Shown one piece after another: positions 9,801-13,162 of a stretch of DNA of 13,162 nucleotides (position 1 is its first letter; every line of letters starts with the position of its first letter). Under the pieces are notes generated by a model. The model saw only the letters and a program-made list of their open reading frames with translations. It was not told the origin of the DNA and did no database searches. The position numbers and the translations under genes were made by a program. Source of the DNA: Chloromonas sp. AAM2. Its lineage: Eukaryota; Chlorophyta; Chlorophyceae; Chlamydomonadales; Chlamydomonadaceae. The stretch is from NCBI GenBank assembly GCA_004335635.1, contig QAXH01004638.1:25151-38312 (forward strand). Reading direction: 5' to 3'.

Positions 9801-9868
9801 GAGGCAGCAAGTCCGGTGCAGAGATGGATCCTATGAAGGGCCAGCCTGGAGATGCGAGCTTGGCATAG
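340..9868 (+). CDS. Membrane-anchored tandem PstS-like phosphate-binding protein, 18 exons, 5'-partial
   Basis: Joining the 18 exons listed in the summary gives 713 codons plus TAG with no internal stop; every junction is GT/AG and phases match. Residues 1-119 resemble the C-terminal part of a PstS domain (AIPNKNG near 10-16, VFPIVML at 58-64, FALTRDGQ near 89-96). Residues 156-181 form a coiled-coil linker. Residues about 182-560 are a full second PstS-like domain with GSGSS (187-191), AVGSGTG (218-224), FGASD (242-246), IPIAVSPMS, LSACTLAKIYTGVITSWD, WRTQSSGTT (348-356), SIGYLEAG and WPIASLPMMFVRTDIT. A second coiled coil (about 584-642), a transmembrane helix (about 644-664) and a Gly/Ser-rich tail follow. 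Four N-glycosylation sequons (NAT, NST, NTT, NVT) fit an extracellular ectodomain. In bacteria PstS hands phosphate to an ABC transporter; here surface phosphate capture or sensing is inferred. The start codon, any signal peptide and the rest of domain 1 lie upstream of the window. A related oxyanion ligand cannot be excluded. Confidence 0.9.
751..771 (+). repeat. (CAT)7 microsatellite
   Basis: Seven perfect CAT units lie inside intron 1. They encode poly-His, poly-Ile or poly-Ser if translated, which explains spurious open frames on both strands. Confidence 0.95.
831..880 (+). repeat. (TTG)n microsatellite
   Basis: About 16 TTG units with a single CTG interruption lie inside intron 1. The array is intronic and probably length-polymorphic. 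Confidence 0.95.
1133..1213 (+). CDS. Exon 2: beta-strand and helix of first PstS-like domain
   Basis: This exon has 27 codons, phase 0 at both ends; the acceptor is GTGTCCAG and the donor CAG/GTAGGG. It encodes VFPIVMLDVIYMAKDW and continues to GALMQ. It aligns with domain 2 at TWPIASLPMMFVRTD. This is the strand in PstS proteins that usually reads YPI or WPI followed by hydrophobic residues. Confidence 0.9.
1214..1868 (+). other. Intron 2
   Basis: This GT...AG intron begins GTAGGGC, followed directly by four 11-base repeats. Positions about 1511..1609 resemble part of intron 9. AACCTATTCAGTAAAG-type sequence appears twice (about 1691..1706 and 1770..1786). No coding potential was recognised. 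Confidence 0.85.
1229..1272 (+). repeat. Four tandem 11-base units GGCTAGGGTAA
   Basis: Four perfect copies start 15 bases after the donor of intron 2, followed by a partial GGCTA. The unit is close to the TAGGGTTTGGC family of introns 10 and 14. Confidence 0.95.
1869..1972 (+). CDS. Exon 3: C-terminal helix of first PstS-like domain
   Basis: This exon has 34 codons plus two bases (AA), starting in phase 0; the acceptor is TCATGCAG and the donor AA/GTAAGC. It encodes AFASFALTRDGQALM and ends GTIPAAV. FALT-type helices followed by a Pro-containing loop are typical of the end of PstS domains. The split codon is completed by exon 4 as Asn, creating the sequon NST across the junction. Confidence 0.88.
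1973..2480 (+). other. Intron 3
   Basis: This GT...AG intron has a purine-rich stretch at about 1980..2270 full of GTGAG and GTAAG words, which resemble donors. It holds a diverged copy of the end of exon 3 at about 2107..2140. Near the acceptor there is an AACCAACC-type tract (about 2424..2457), also seen near the acceptor of intron 8. Confidence 0.85.
2107..2140 (+). repeat. Diverged copy of the exon 3 end and donor site
   Basis: CAGGTGCCGTACCAGCAGCA followed by TTGAAGTGAGT matches the real exon 3 end CAGGCACCATACCAGCAGCA followed by GTCAAGTAAGC. The copy keeps an open frame (TGAVPAAL) and a donor in the same phase as the real one. It looks like a relic of a local exon duplication. Confidence 0.7.
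2481..2569 (+). CDS. Exon 4: end of first domain and linker
   Basis: One base completes the Asn codon, then come 29 codons and a trailing G. The acceptor is CTGACTGCAG and the donor CAG/GTACGT. It encodes STLSGMVLGTGMYQLEPAGS and ends LAAVP. I chose this frame because the alternative frame hits a stop (TAA at 2547..2549) and only this one keeps phase with both neighbours. It is less conserved in appearance than the domain exons. Confidence 0.82.
2570..2823 (+). other. Intron 4
   Basis: This 254-base intron starts GTACGT and ends GTTTTGCAG. No repeats or coding signals stand out. Confidence 0.82.
2824..2975 (+). CDS. Exon 5: coiled-coil linker and start of second PstS-like domain
   Basis: Two bases complete a Gly codon, then 50 codons follow; the donor is AAG/GTAAGA. 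The first half (VYQQSQAIAALQQQMAELNN) is a Gln/Leu/Ala-rich helix that looks like a coiled coil. The second half, VLRGSGSSAVSLVFWK, matches the N-terminal glycine/serine loop of PstS proteins, which contributes to phosphate binding. This exon therefore marks the boundary between the two binding domains. Confidence 0.9.
3114..3220 (+). CDS. Exon 6: second phosphate-loop segment of domain 2
   Basis: This exon has 35 codons plus GG, starting in phase 0; the acceptor is TGGCTTCAG and the donor GG/GTAAGT. It encodes LMDNFRGM, then VWLTYRAVGSGTGEKEAVG. The AVGSGTG turn corresponds to the GSS/GSG loop of bacterial PstS that holds a conserved phosphate-contacting Ser (here Ser 221 of the partial protein). 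Confidence 0.93.
3221..3499 (+). other. Intron 6
   Basis: This 279-base intron starts GTAAGT and ends TGTTTTCAG. Exons 6 and 7 join in phase and give a continuous PstS-like sequence, so no additional exon is needed here. Confidence 0.85.
3500..3584 (+). CDS. Exon 7: FGASD motif of domain 2
   Basis: One base completes a Gly codon, then 28 codons follow and the exon ends in phase 0; the acceptor is TTTTCAG and the donor ACG/GTGAGA. It encodes YVPYTDFGASDVPM and a helix. FGASD is a hallmark of the PstS family; its Asp (residue 246) corresponds to the Asp that hydrogen-bonds phosphate in E. coli PstS and discriminates against sulfate. Confidence 0.95.
3861..4125 (+). repeat. Diverged tandem duplication inside intron 7
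   Basis: Both halves contain TATGCCATT, then GCACTA followed by AAACAAAGAACTGTTCAG-like sequence, then TTTCAGGGTCAGAGTC-like sequence, with a spacing of about 153 bases. The exact 16-mer GAGTATGCCATTGTGT occurs at 3861 and again at 4220. Confidence 0.75.
4158..4214 (+). repeat. Three tandem 19-base units
   Basis: CTGCATGGGTTTCCGGACC is repeated three times (4158, 4177, 4196), with one C-to-A change in the first unit, inside intron 7. Confidence 0.93.
4357..4401 (+). CDS. Exon 8: short linker exon of domain 2
   Basis: This 15-codon exon is in phase 0 at both ends; the acceptor is CCCACAG and the donor AAT/GTAAGC. It encodes TLLFLTSSECPQILN. It keeps the frame between the FGASD exon and the IPIAV exon and fills the gap expected in the PstS fold. 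Reading through its donor gives 16 more codons and then a TAA at 4450..4452. Confidence 0.85.
4402..4708 (+). other. Intron 8
   Basis: This 307-base intron starts GTAAGC and ends ACGTGCAG. It holds an exact 29-base direct repeat and an AACCAACC-type tract near the acceptor (about 4650..4677). Retention would end the protein at TAA 4450..4452, giving a truncated, unanchored product. Confidence 0.82.
4503..4579 (+). repeat. 29-base exact direct repeat, 48-base period
   Basis: TAGCATTTGGATAGATATAC plus nine more bases occurs identically at 4503..4531 and 4551..4579, separated by an AT-rich TATTATTATT spacer. Confidence 0.95.
4709..4831 (+). CDS. Exon 9: hinge and IPIAV/LSACTLAKIYT region of domain 2
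   Basis: This exon has 41 codons, phase 0 at both ends; the acceptor is ACGTGCAG and the donor ACG/GTGAGG. It encodes VVHIPIAVSPMSFFVSIP and LKLSACTLAKIYT. These match the PstS region where the chain crosses to the second lobe (IPxxxGxVxxxxNIPG, then L....LxxIFxGKIxxW). The sequence continues directly into GVITSWD of exon 10. Confidence 0.95.
4832..5285 (+). other. Intron 9
   Basis: This GT...AG intron begins GTGAGGCTTAGGGTTAAGG, again G-rich after the donor. Positions about 4979..5080 resemble part of intron 2. Three 14-base units sit just before the acceptor. Confidence 0.85.
5241..5278 (+). repeat. Three 14-base units next to the exon 10 acceptor
   Basis: TCTAATGCATCCCC occurs at 5241 and 5255 with a truncated third copy at 5269, ending 7 bases before exon 10. 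The array lies where a branch point and pyrimidine tract would be expected. Confidence 0.93.
5286..5469 (+). CDS. Exon 10: arginine/SGTT phosphate-binding motif of domain 2
   Basis: This exon has 61 codons plus G, starting in phase 0; the acceptor is CACGCAG and the donor TCAG/GTGGGC. It encodes GVITSWDSPDI, then PVTFLWRTQSSGTTAVITQY. In bacterial PstS the motif is RxDGSGT, whose Arg, Ser, Gly and Thr bind phosphate; here Arg 349, Ser 353, Gly 354 and Thr 355 occupy it, with Gln-Ser replacing Asp-Gly. Confidence 0.95.
5470..5886 (+). other. Intron 10
   Basis: This GT...AG intron's first half is built of degenerate TAGGGTTTGGC-like units interrupted by AATGAAACTCGC-like spacers. The second half is unremarkable and ends GTGGCTGCAG. 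Confidence 0.85.
5473..5670 (+). repeat. Degenerate TAGGGTTTGRC repeat with higher-order copy
   Basis: Multiple GCTAGGGTTTG units follow the donor. A 34-base block starting TAGGGTTTGGCTAGGGTTTG is identical at 5541..5574 and 5606..5639, a 65-base higher-order period. Confidence 0.9.
5887..5960 (+). CDS. Exon 11: glycine-rich loop of domain 2
   Basis: Two bases complete a Gly codon, then 24 codons follow and the exon ends in phase 0; the acceptor is GGCTGCAG and the donor CGG/GTGAGA. It encodes TYITGFASIATGQGAGSTGD and LANR. It corresponds to the PstS GxGxxGNxGVA segment that precedes the GAIGYVE strand. Confidence 0.9.
5961..6281 (+). other. Intron 11
   Basis: This 321-base intron starts GTGAGAAG and ends TTTTTGCAG. 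It holds five tandem 11-base units (6066..6120). No coding potential was recognised. Confidence 0.85.
6066..6120 (+). repeat. Five tandem 11-base units TGTAAGTTGGT
   Basis: Units at 6066, 6077, 6088, 6099 and 6110 share TGTARRTTGGT with few changes. Several contain GTAAGT or GTGAGT, so the array also resembles a row of donor sites. Confidence 0.93.
6282..6356 (+). CDS. Exon 12: SIGYLEAG strand of domain 2
   Basis: This exon has 25 codons, phase 0 at both ends; the acceptor is TTTTTGCAG and the donor GAG/GTAAGA. It encodes LYNTTWSIGYLEAGAG, then GGNVTE. SIGYLE matches the GAIGYVE motif of PstS. It carries two sequons, NTT and NVT. Confidence 0.94.
6357..6831 (+). other. Intron 12
   Basis: This 475-base GT...AG intron begins GTAAGAGAAACGGTTAGGGTTTGG, again with the TAGGGTTTGG word near the donor. 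Two loosely similar halves (GACTGTCTGCGAC and GATTGCCTGCGAC, each followed by CAGxGTTATGTTT) hint at an old internal duplication. No exon is needed here by phase. Confidence 0.82.
6832..6952 (+). CDS. Exon 13: VKNKAGKFV region of domain 2
   Basis: This exon has 40 codons plus A, starting in phase 0; the acceptor is CTGTTTCAG and the donor A/GTAAGG. It encodes VAVKNKAGKFVTSLQADVPA and a Pro/Thr-containing loop. AxKNKAGKFV is a recurring motif after GYVE in PstS-like proteins. It is the counterpart of AIPNKNGIFMTSK in exon 1. Confidence 0.93.
6953..7250 (+). other. Intron 13
   Basis: This 298-base intron starts GTAAGGAAAG and ends GCTTCGCAG. It is AT-rich in the first half, with no tandem repeats beyond a short TTTTTGGTA doublet (about 7101..7118). 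Confidence 0.82.
7251..7349 (+). CDS. Exon 14: WPIASLPMMFV strand of domain 2
   Basis: Two bases complete a Ser codon, then 32 codons and a trailing G follow; the acceptor is GCTTCGCAG and the donor CAG/GTTGGT. It encodes VSIIDQPGANTWPIASLP and MMFVRTDITATQDS. The W/YPI strand and the following charged turn are standard PstS features. Confidence 0.94.
7350..8062 (+). other. Intron 14
   Basis: This 713-base GT...AG intron has nearly 290 bases of 11-base repeats in its first part. The remainder (about 7640..8062) holds no recognised feature and ends GCCGCTGCAG. Confidence 0.85.
7358..7641 (+). repeat. 11-base minisatellite TAGGGTTTGRC (about 25 units)
   Basis: Units vary as TAGGGTTTGGC, TAGGGTTTGAC and TAGGGTCTGGC, with a few TATGG and CAGGGG variants. 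A 48-base block is identical at 7358..7405 and 7502..7549, so the array has higher-order structure. The many GGG runs could form G-quadruplexes in the RNA. Confidence 0.93.
8063..8217 (+). CDS. Exon 15: C-terminal helices of domain 2
   Basis: Two bases complete a Gly codon, then 51 codons follow and the exon ends in phase 0; the acceptor is CCGCTGCAG and the donor AGG/GTGGGT. It encodes ALLIAFLRYLLTASTQNS, then LGLFALPPDVLAYTV. This is the PstS ending of the form LxxFLxWALTxGQxxA...GYxPLPxxV. Confidence 0.93.
8218..8941 (+). other. Intron 15
   Basis: This 724-base GT...AG intron is AT-rich in the middle with several ATAAGTATA words (about 8513..8562). Its 3' half is occupied by the 22-unit minisatellite. 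The long open frames here arise because 11 is not a multiple of 3, so every frame cycles through the same 11-residue pattern. Confidence 0.85.
8633..8874 (+). repeat. 22-unit 11-base minisatellite TGCTCGGTRCA
   Basis: Exactly 22 units occupy 242 bases with a single variable base, G or A at position 9. Reading that base gives GAGAAGGGGAAGAAAGGGGAAG; units 4-12 and 14-22 carry the same pattern, so a 99-base block recurs with a 110-base period. The array ends 67 bases before exon 16. Confidence 0.97.
8942..9049 (+). CDS. Exon 16: segment between domain 2 and the C-terminal coiled coil
   Basis: This exon has 36 codons, phase 0 at both ends; the acceptor is CGTTTTCAG and the donor CAG/GTGCGT. It encodes WLYETSTIAYSGAGENVF and then TYNVYSIAQLQ, which leads into the coiled coil. 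The VYSIAQLQ stretch recalls VYQQSQAIAALQ after domain 1, so the linker seems to be part of the repeated unit. Confidence 0.92.
9050..9364 (+). other. Intron 16
   Basis: This 315-base intron starts GTGCGTTG and ends GGTTTTGCAG. It has an AT-rich middle (about 9160..9210) and no clear repeats. Confidence 0.85.
9365..9517 (+). CDS. Exon 17: C-terminal coiled coil
   Basis: This exon has 51 codons, phase 0 at both ends; the acceptor is GGTTTTGCAG and the donor CAG/GTTTGT. It encodes VAALDQSLQQISATTTKN, then an Ala/Ser-rich part and LADQLKSMDDKIAMLQ. Heptad-like spacing of Leu, Ile and Met suggests a helical stalk close to the membrane, perhaps for oligomerisation. Confidence 0.92.
9653..9868 (+). 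CDS. Exon 18: transmembrane helix and cytosolic tail
   Basis: This exon has 71 codons plus TAG, phase 0; the acceptor is TTGCGCGCAG. It encodes a hydrophobic helix VAVAGIVFAVISLLIALFAS followed by CRVF, then a tail of about 48 residues rich in Gly, Ser, Pro and Met and ending in DASLA. A Cys next to Arg at the membrane edge could be acylated (inference). The topology that fits is ectodomain outside and tail inside. Confidence 0.95.
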   Translation, partial: SVAVAGIVFAVISLLIALFASCRVFVTATTISPTYNNAGGLSLGGVGSVRGSKSGAEMDPMKGQPGDASLA

Positions 9869-9880
9869 GAAGCGCTTGCT

Positions 9881-9885
9881 TGTAA
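9881..9885 (+). terminator. Candidate TGTAA polyadenylation signal
   Basis: TGTAA is the usual poly(A) signal of chlorophyte algae. This copy lies only 13 bases after the stop codon, which would make an unusually short 3' UTR. Other copies at 10726, 11057, 11144 and 12068, and an AATAAA at 10693, are alternatives; I cannot choose among them from sequence. Confidence 0.25.
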
Positions 9886-10292
9886 TCGTCCGCGCAGAAC
9901 CGAACGAGAAACCTGCTGCAAGCGATGCTTTTCTCTCTCATTTTCTCATTGCACGCCGCATTCAAGCCACCGCAGGCCATGCACAGACAACCTGACTGTC
10001 TGGCGCTACGCGTGCTTACGCCGTTGGAGTTGCTATGCGAGGGCTTCAACTTGACCTCTCCTCCCGCCCTCATCTTTCTGCAACTACAGGCTCTTTTATG
10101 ACCTTGCTAACAATTCCGCTGGCGGCTTTAGCGGTTTCTTAAGGATGGAAGTTTGTGTTGACCAGCTAGCTTCAATTGTTGATGGATTGCTGGCGACCTC
10201 CCAGAGATTGCTCGTTTCTGCGCCTTTCTGGCATTCATGAATGTTGAGGGAACCAATCAAAAGCTTGGGAGTAGGTTGAGTGCAGATGTGTG

Positions 10293-10334
10293 CTTGGAAG
10301 TATGCTCACGACCGCATACTTGGAAGTATGCTCA
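10293..10334 (+). repeat. 16-base direct repeat, 26-base period
   Basis: CTTGGAAGTATGCTCA is identical at 10293..10308 and 10319..10334. Confidence 0.93.
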
Positions 10335-10971
10335 AGTCCAAGACTTGCAAGCTGTGCTTTTCCACGGCTGGTCGCTACGCCTCATGTTGGTGTTTGGCTT
10401 GCCTCGCCAAGCAAAAGGGGCCTTTGGACCCACCTTTCTCAGCCATGTTTGGTATCACGACAAGTTGTTTGGATCAAGGGCCGCTCCGGGAGCGGTTTGG
10501 CAATGTGTGATATGTTAACTGATCCTTCAACTTCTCAACCTCAGCTAACTGGGGATATCGTTTTCATTCCAATCGCTTACGACCGGTGGCGGTCTTTCTG
10601 AAGTGTCTTGTACCAGAACTGCTTTCCAGATGTGTTTGCATGGACATGAGTCTGCTGGACGACCATACTTTGGTGTGCTTGAGTACCCCTTGAATAAACC
10701 CTATTTATACAAGCCTTTCTATCTCTGTAATACGAGTGATGCTAGAAGGTGCTTCTTTGATTCGGATACGGTTCCGGATGCGGCTGTGAACGACATTGAC
10801 ACGTGAACGCAATTGTTGGCATAGAAACCGACCCTGTCACGGGCTGCTCCAAGAGTACCTGTGTTGATGGTGATTTGGACAAGCATTCCGAGGAACCGTG
10901 AACCATTGCATGTGATTGACGTTTCGAGGGCGTCCTGCTCATGCTTCGCCTGAGAAGGGTGATGTAGGCAG

Positions 10972-10998
10972 ATGCCAAGCACCTAGGGTGCTTGGCAT
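10972..10998. repeat. Perfect 12-base inverted repeat with 3-base loop
   Basis: ATGCCAAGCACC and its reverse complement flank TAG. As RNA this would be a tight 12-bp hairpin about 1.1 kb after the stop codon. No T-run follows, so it does not look like a bacterial-type terminator. Confidence 0.93.
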
Positions 10999-11991
10999 GC
11001 AGCTTCGCTTGGTGTGTACAAAGCCATGTCCTGATAATGATTTGGAGGCTTTGCCATGTAACACACCAAGGGCTTGGTTTCCATCGGTGTCACTGCCAAC
11101 AGGACTTGATGGTGAGACCCGTACCCTTACCAGCGTTTGAGCATGTAATCCAAGGAACGGGCACGTCAGCACATCACACGTCAAGGTTTGCACAACGTTC
11201 AGGTTTGAAAGCCCAGAAACGTTTCGCTGGGCCAGGCAAGGGTGTGACACTGCACTCACTGCTCTCTGAAGCACTACAGTCAACGGATTGGGCGGGCACT
11301 TTGCCGCTATCAATAACCCTCTGTGGTTCTTTGACATTGACGTAACAATCTTAACACACAGTCACTTGTCAGCTGGGACTGTCCTGTAAACATCAAGGGT
11401 GCCGTCAAGATCAGGATGCGGACGTGCGCTCATTGCCCTGAAAAATCTACTCGTCAAACCCCGGGGCCTGTCCACAGACCCACACCGTGTTCAAGTCCAG
11501 GCATCACTGAACACACGATATGCTGTTTTTGCTGTTGTTGACAAGGGTGGTGACCAGTAGGTTACCGGCAATCTCCCTTCTCCCTTGTCCCCCCTTGCAG
11601 TCCTCCCCGAACTGAAGGCCGTGTAAACAAAGACAACAACAACTACTGAACACATGACAGCCTGCCTCGGGCCTATGGCCAGCTCCTTCCCAGGCGCGCT
11701 TGGGATCAAAGTCAACATCTCTTCAAAGCCAGCATTTACATGGATTACAATCGGTGCTCTTGACGTTCACAGTTGAGGATCGGTGGCCCAAGTAAATATA
11801 GTAATGTATCCAGTTTTATCCAACTCATCGGTTCTGTCAATCACATACACGTATGTTCTGACCAAAAATTTCTGACAGCTCCTTTATCAATCGACACGCC
11901 AGTGCTGTGTCATCACCGCCAGGCCAAACGCCTTGCATTGGACAATGCCACTTTGCACAGGCAAGCCTGAAGGACATAGCTTGTACCAGCC

Positions 11992-12179
11992 GGTAACCTT
12001 GGAAAAGCAAGGGCATACCTTTCGCCAGTCAGAAACCTTCGCGCTCGGTGCATGTGGGCCCCCCTGATGTAATCAACGTATACAGTAACCTTGGACAAGC
12101 AAGGGCACAACCTTAGGCCATGGCCAAGGGCACAACCTCAGACGTAATCAAACGGTAACCTTGGAGAAGTAAGAACTTG
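11992..12179 (+). repeat. Diverged repeat family GGTAACCTTGGANAAGCAAGGGCA
   Basis: Related copies start at about 11992, 12084 and 12154, each with RGTAACCTTGG followed by AAGCAAGG- or AAGTAAG-like sequence. Copies 2 and 3 are both preceded by GTAATCAA. An extra AAGGGCACAACCT lies at about 12126. Confidence 0.85.
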
Positions 12180-12200
12180 ATCCTGGGACAACCCTGGTCC

Positions 12201-13162
12201 TCGGCAGGGCACATGCAACCTTGGATGGACGAAACTTTTGGGATGCACTTTTGGGATGATATGAAGCCTCCTGATGTGCCACATGAACAAACTGACTGAC
12301 GGTCGTTGGGGTCAGGAGCCGAGAACAGACAACCTGGCGCGCGCACTCGCAAGAGATGCTTGGCCTCAGCATTGGTCCTGAGATGCCCACAACAGCAGTT
12401 CAAACCAGGGCTCTTGGGCCGCTCCGCCCTGTTGCATTGGACTGTCTGAGCAAGAGAGGCCTCCTGGGGTTTCTGAATCAATCTAATCGTCAGTCTGTTC
12501 AAGTCTGGTGTACTTGTTACTAGGTGCATCAGGTCTATTCTAAGCTTGCAGACCTAGGCTGGATCTCATACGGCCTTATGGGGCTGTCTTGAACGCATCA
12601 TGCTCTGCAGAAATCTCTGCCATCGATGGCCTCATCGCACGCATTGAGACGTCAGGTGCGGAGCAGACTGCCGTTCATAAACACTAATTCTAAAGTATGT
12701 GGTAACATGATGCCAAGGGGCACTGAGGAAGCCTTGAACAGGTCCTACAGTCCATGGTCGCCACGGGTCGGTTGAGCCTGATTGGTCATGGCTGGTTGCA
12801 CGTTGAAAGGGGTTGAGTGGACAGTTGCTGCTGTTCAGGGGTGGGCACAGCAGCCATGTTTGCATTCAGGGGTAGCCAAGCCCGCCCAAGGGTTGTGCAT
12901 GGCTGGTTGCACATGGAAAAGAGTGATCAACTCGGGAAAGAGTGAGTCCAGCCCCGCCAAGGGAAGGTCAGCGTTGCAGTGCACACGGGCAGACCGACAG
13001 GGTGGGATCAATAGCGAACTCTTATCGCTACTCATAGTAATCACTATGATATGAGTGAATGAGGGTGATGAGTTCAAGTCAGTCATGATCATGCCCCTCC
13101 GAATCCTTTCCGCCCCAAGTTGCCTTCCTTCGGTTCCTTCTGCTGTTGTGATTGTTGCTGCT
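12201..13162. other. Unassigned region at the right edge
   Basis: No gene was recognised on either strand. A weak exon-like segment on the + strand (12552..12655) is described in the findings. The 15-mer CATGGCTGGTTGCAC occurs at 12787 and 12898. Confidence 0.5.
12787..12912 (+). repeat. 15-base direct repeat, 111-base period
   Basis: CATGGCTGGTTGCAC is exact at 12787..12801 and 12898..12912, and similarity continues for about 12 more bases. Confidence 0.9.

Larger units (their letters stand above)
9869..11990 (+). other. Probable 3' UTR and intergenic sequence
   Basis: No open frame here shows protein-like composition or a chain of exons on either strand. The stretch contains several TGTAA words, one AATAAA, a 16-base direct repeat near 10293 and a perfect inverted repeat at 10972. 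Long 3' UTRs are common in green algae, so part of it is probably transcribed. Confidence 0.5.

Noticed and set aside
340..9868. Bacterial origin or contamination with a pstS gene
   Set aside because: The coding sequence is split by 17 phase-consistent GT/AG introns and ends in a eukaryote-like transmembrane stalk, so it is nuclear.
10939..11337. 132-codon open frame on the - strand
   Set aside because: Composition is not protein-like, it overlaps the inverted repeat, and no splice-linked neighbours or known motifs are visible.
11480..11510. GTTCAAGTCC as a possible tRNA T-loop
   Set aside because: No acceptor stem, D-arm or anticodon arm could be paired around it.
12113..12529. 138-codon open frame on the - strand
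   Set aside because: No recognisable motif or domain, and part of it is the GTAACCTTGG repeat family read in reverse.

Overview
The window looks like nuclear DNA of a green alga, most likely a chlorophyte of the Chlamydomonadales type. The signs are a gene split into many short exons by GT...AG introns of about 140 to 770 bases, acceptors dominated by TGCAG, plant-type TAGGGTTT-like repeats, and TGTAA motifs downstream of the stop. No bacterial operon, ribosome binding site, rRNA, tRNA or CRISPR array is visible. The organism call is an inference; base composition looks moderate, unlike the very GC-rich Chlamydomonas reinhardtii.

One protein-coding gene on the + strand fills positions 1 to 9868. 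Its 5' end lies outside the window. I could chain 18 exons (340..510, 1133..1213, 1869..1972, 2481..2569, 2824..2975, 3114..3220, 3500..3584, 4357..4401, 4709..4831, 5286..5469, 5887..5960, 6282..6356, 6832..6952, 7251..7349, 8063..8217, 8942..9049, 9365..9517, 9653..9868). All 17 junctions are GT/AG and phase-compatible, and they give an uninterrupted 713-residue C-terminal part of a protein. It contains the C-terminal part of a first PstS-like (phosphate-binding, periplasmic-binding-protein fold) domain, a coiled-coil linker, a complete second PstS-like domain, a second coiled coil, one transmembrane helix and a cytosolic tail of about 50 residues. The picture is a membrane-anchored tandem phosphate-binding ectodomain in a eukaryote. 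None of the other components of a bacterial Pst transporter is visible in the window.

The introns are rich in local duplications. Several carry tandem repeats of an 11-base period although the repeat sequences differ (introns 2, 10, 11, 14 and 15). Several introns also begin, right after the donor site, with G-rich TAGGG/GGGTTT sequence. Other repeats have 5-, 14-, 19- and 48-base periods, and there are partial copies of exon ends inside introns.

From 9869 to 13162 I see no gene I can defend. The stretch probably holds the 3' UTR and then intergenic DNA or the start of another gene. It contains candidate TGTAA signals, a perfect 12-base inverted repeat, a diverged repeat family near 11992..12179 and one weak exon-like segment near 12552..12655.
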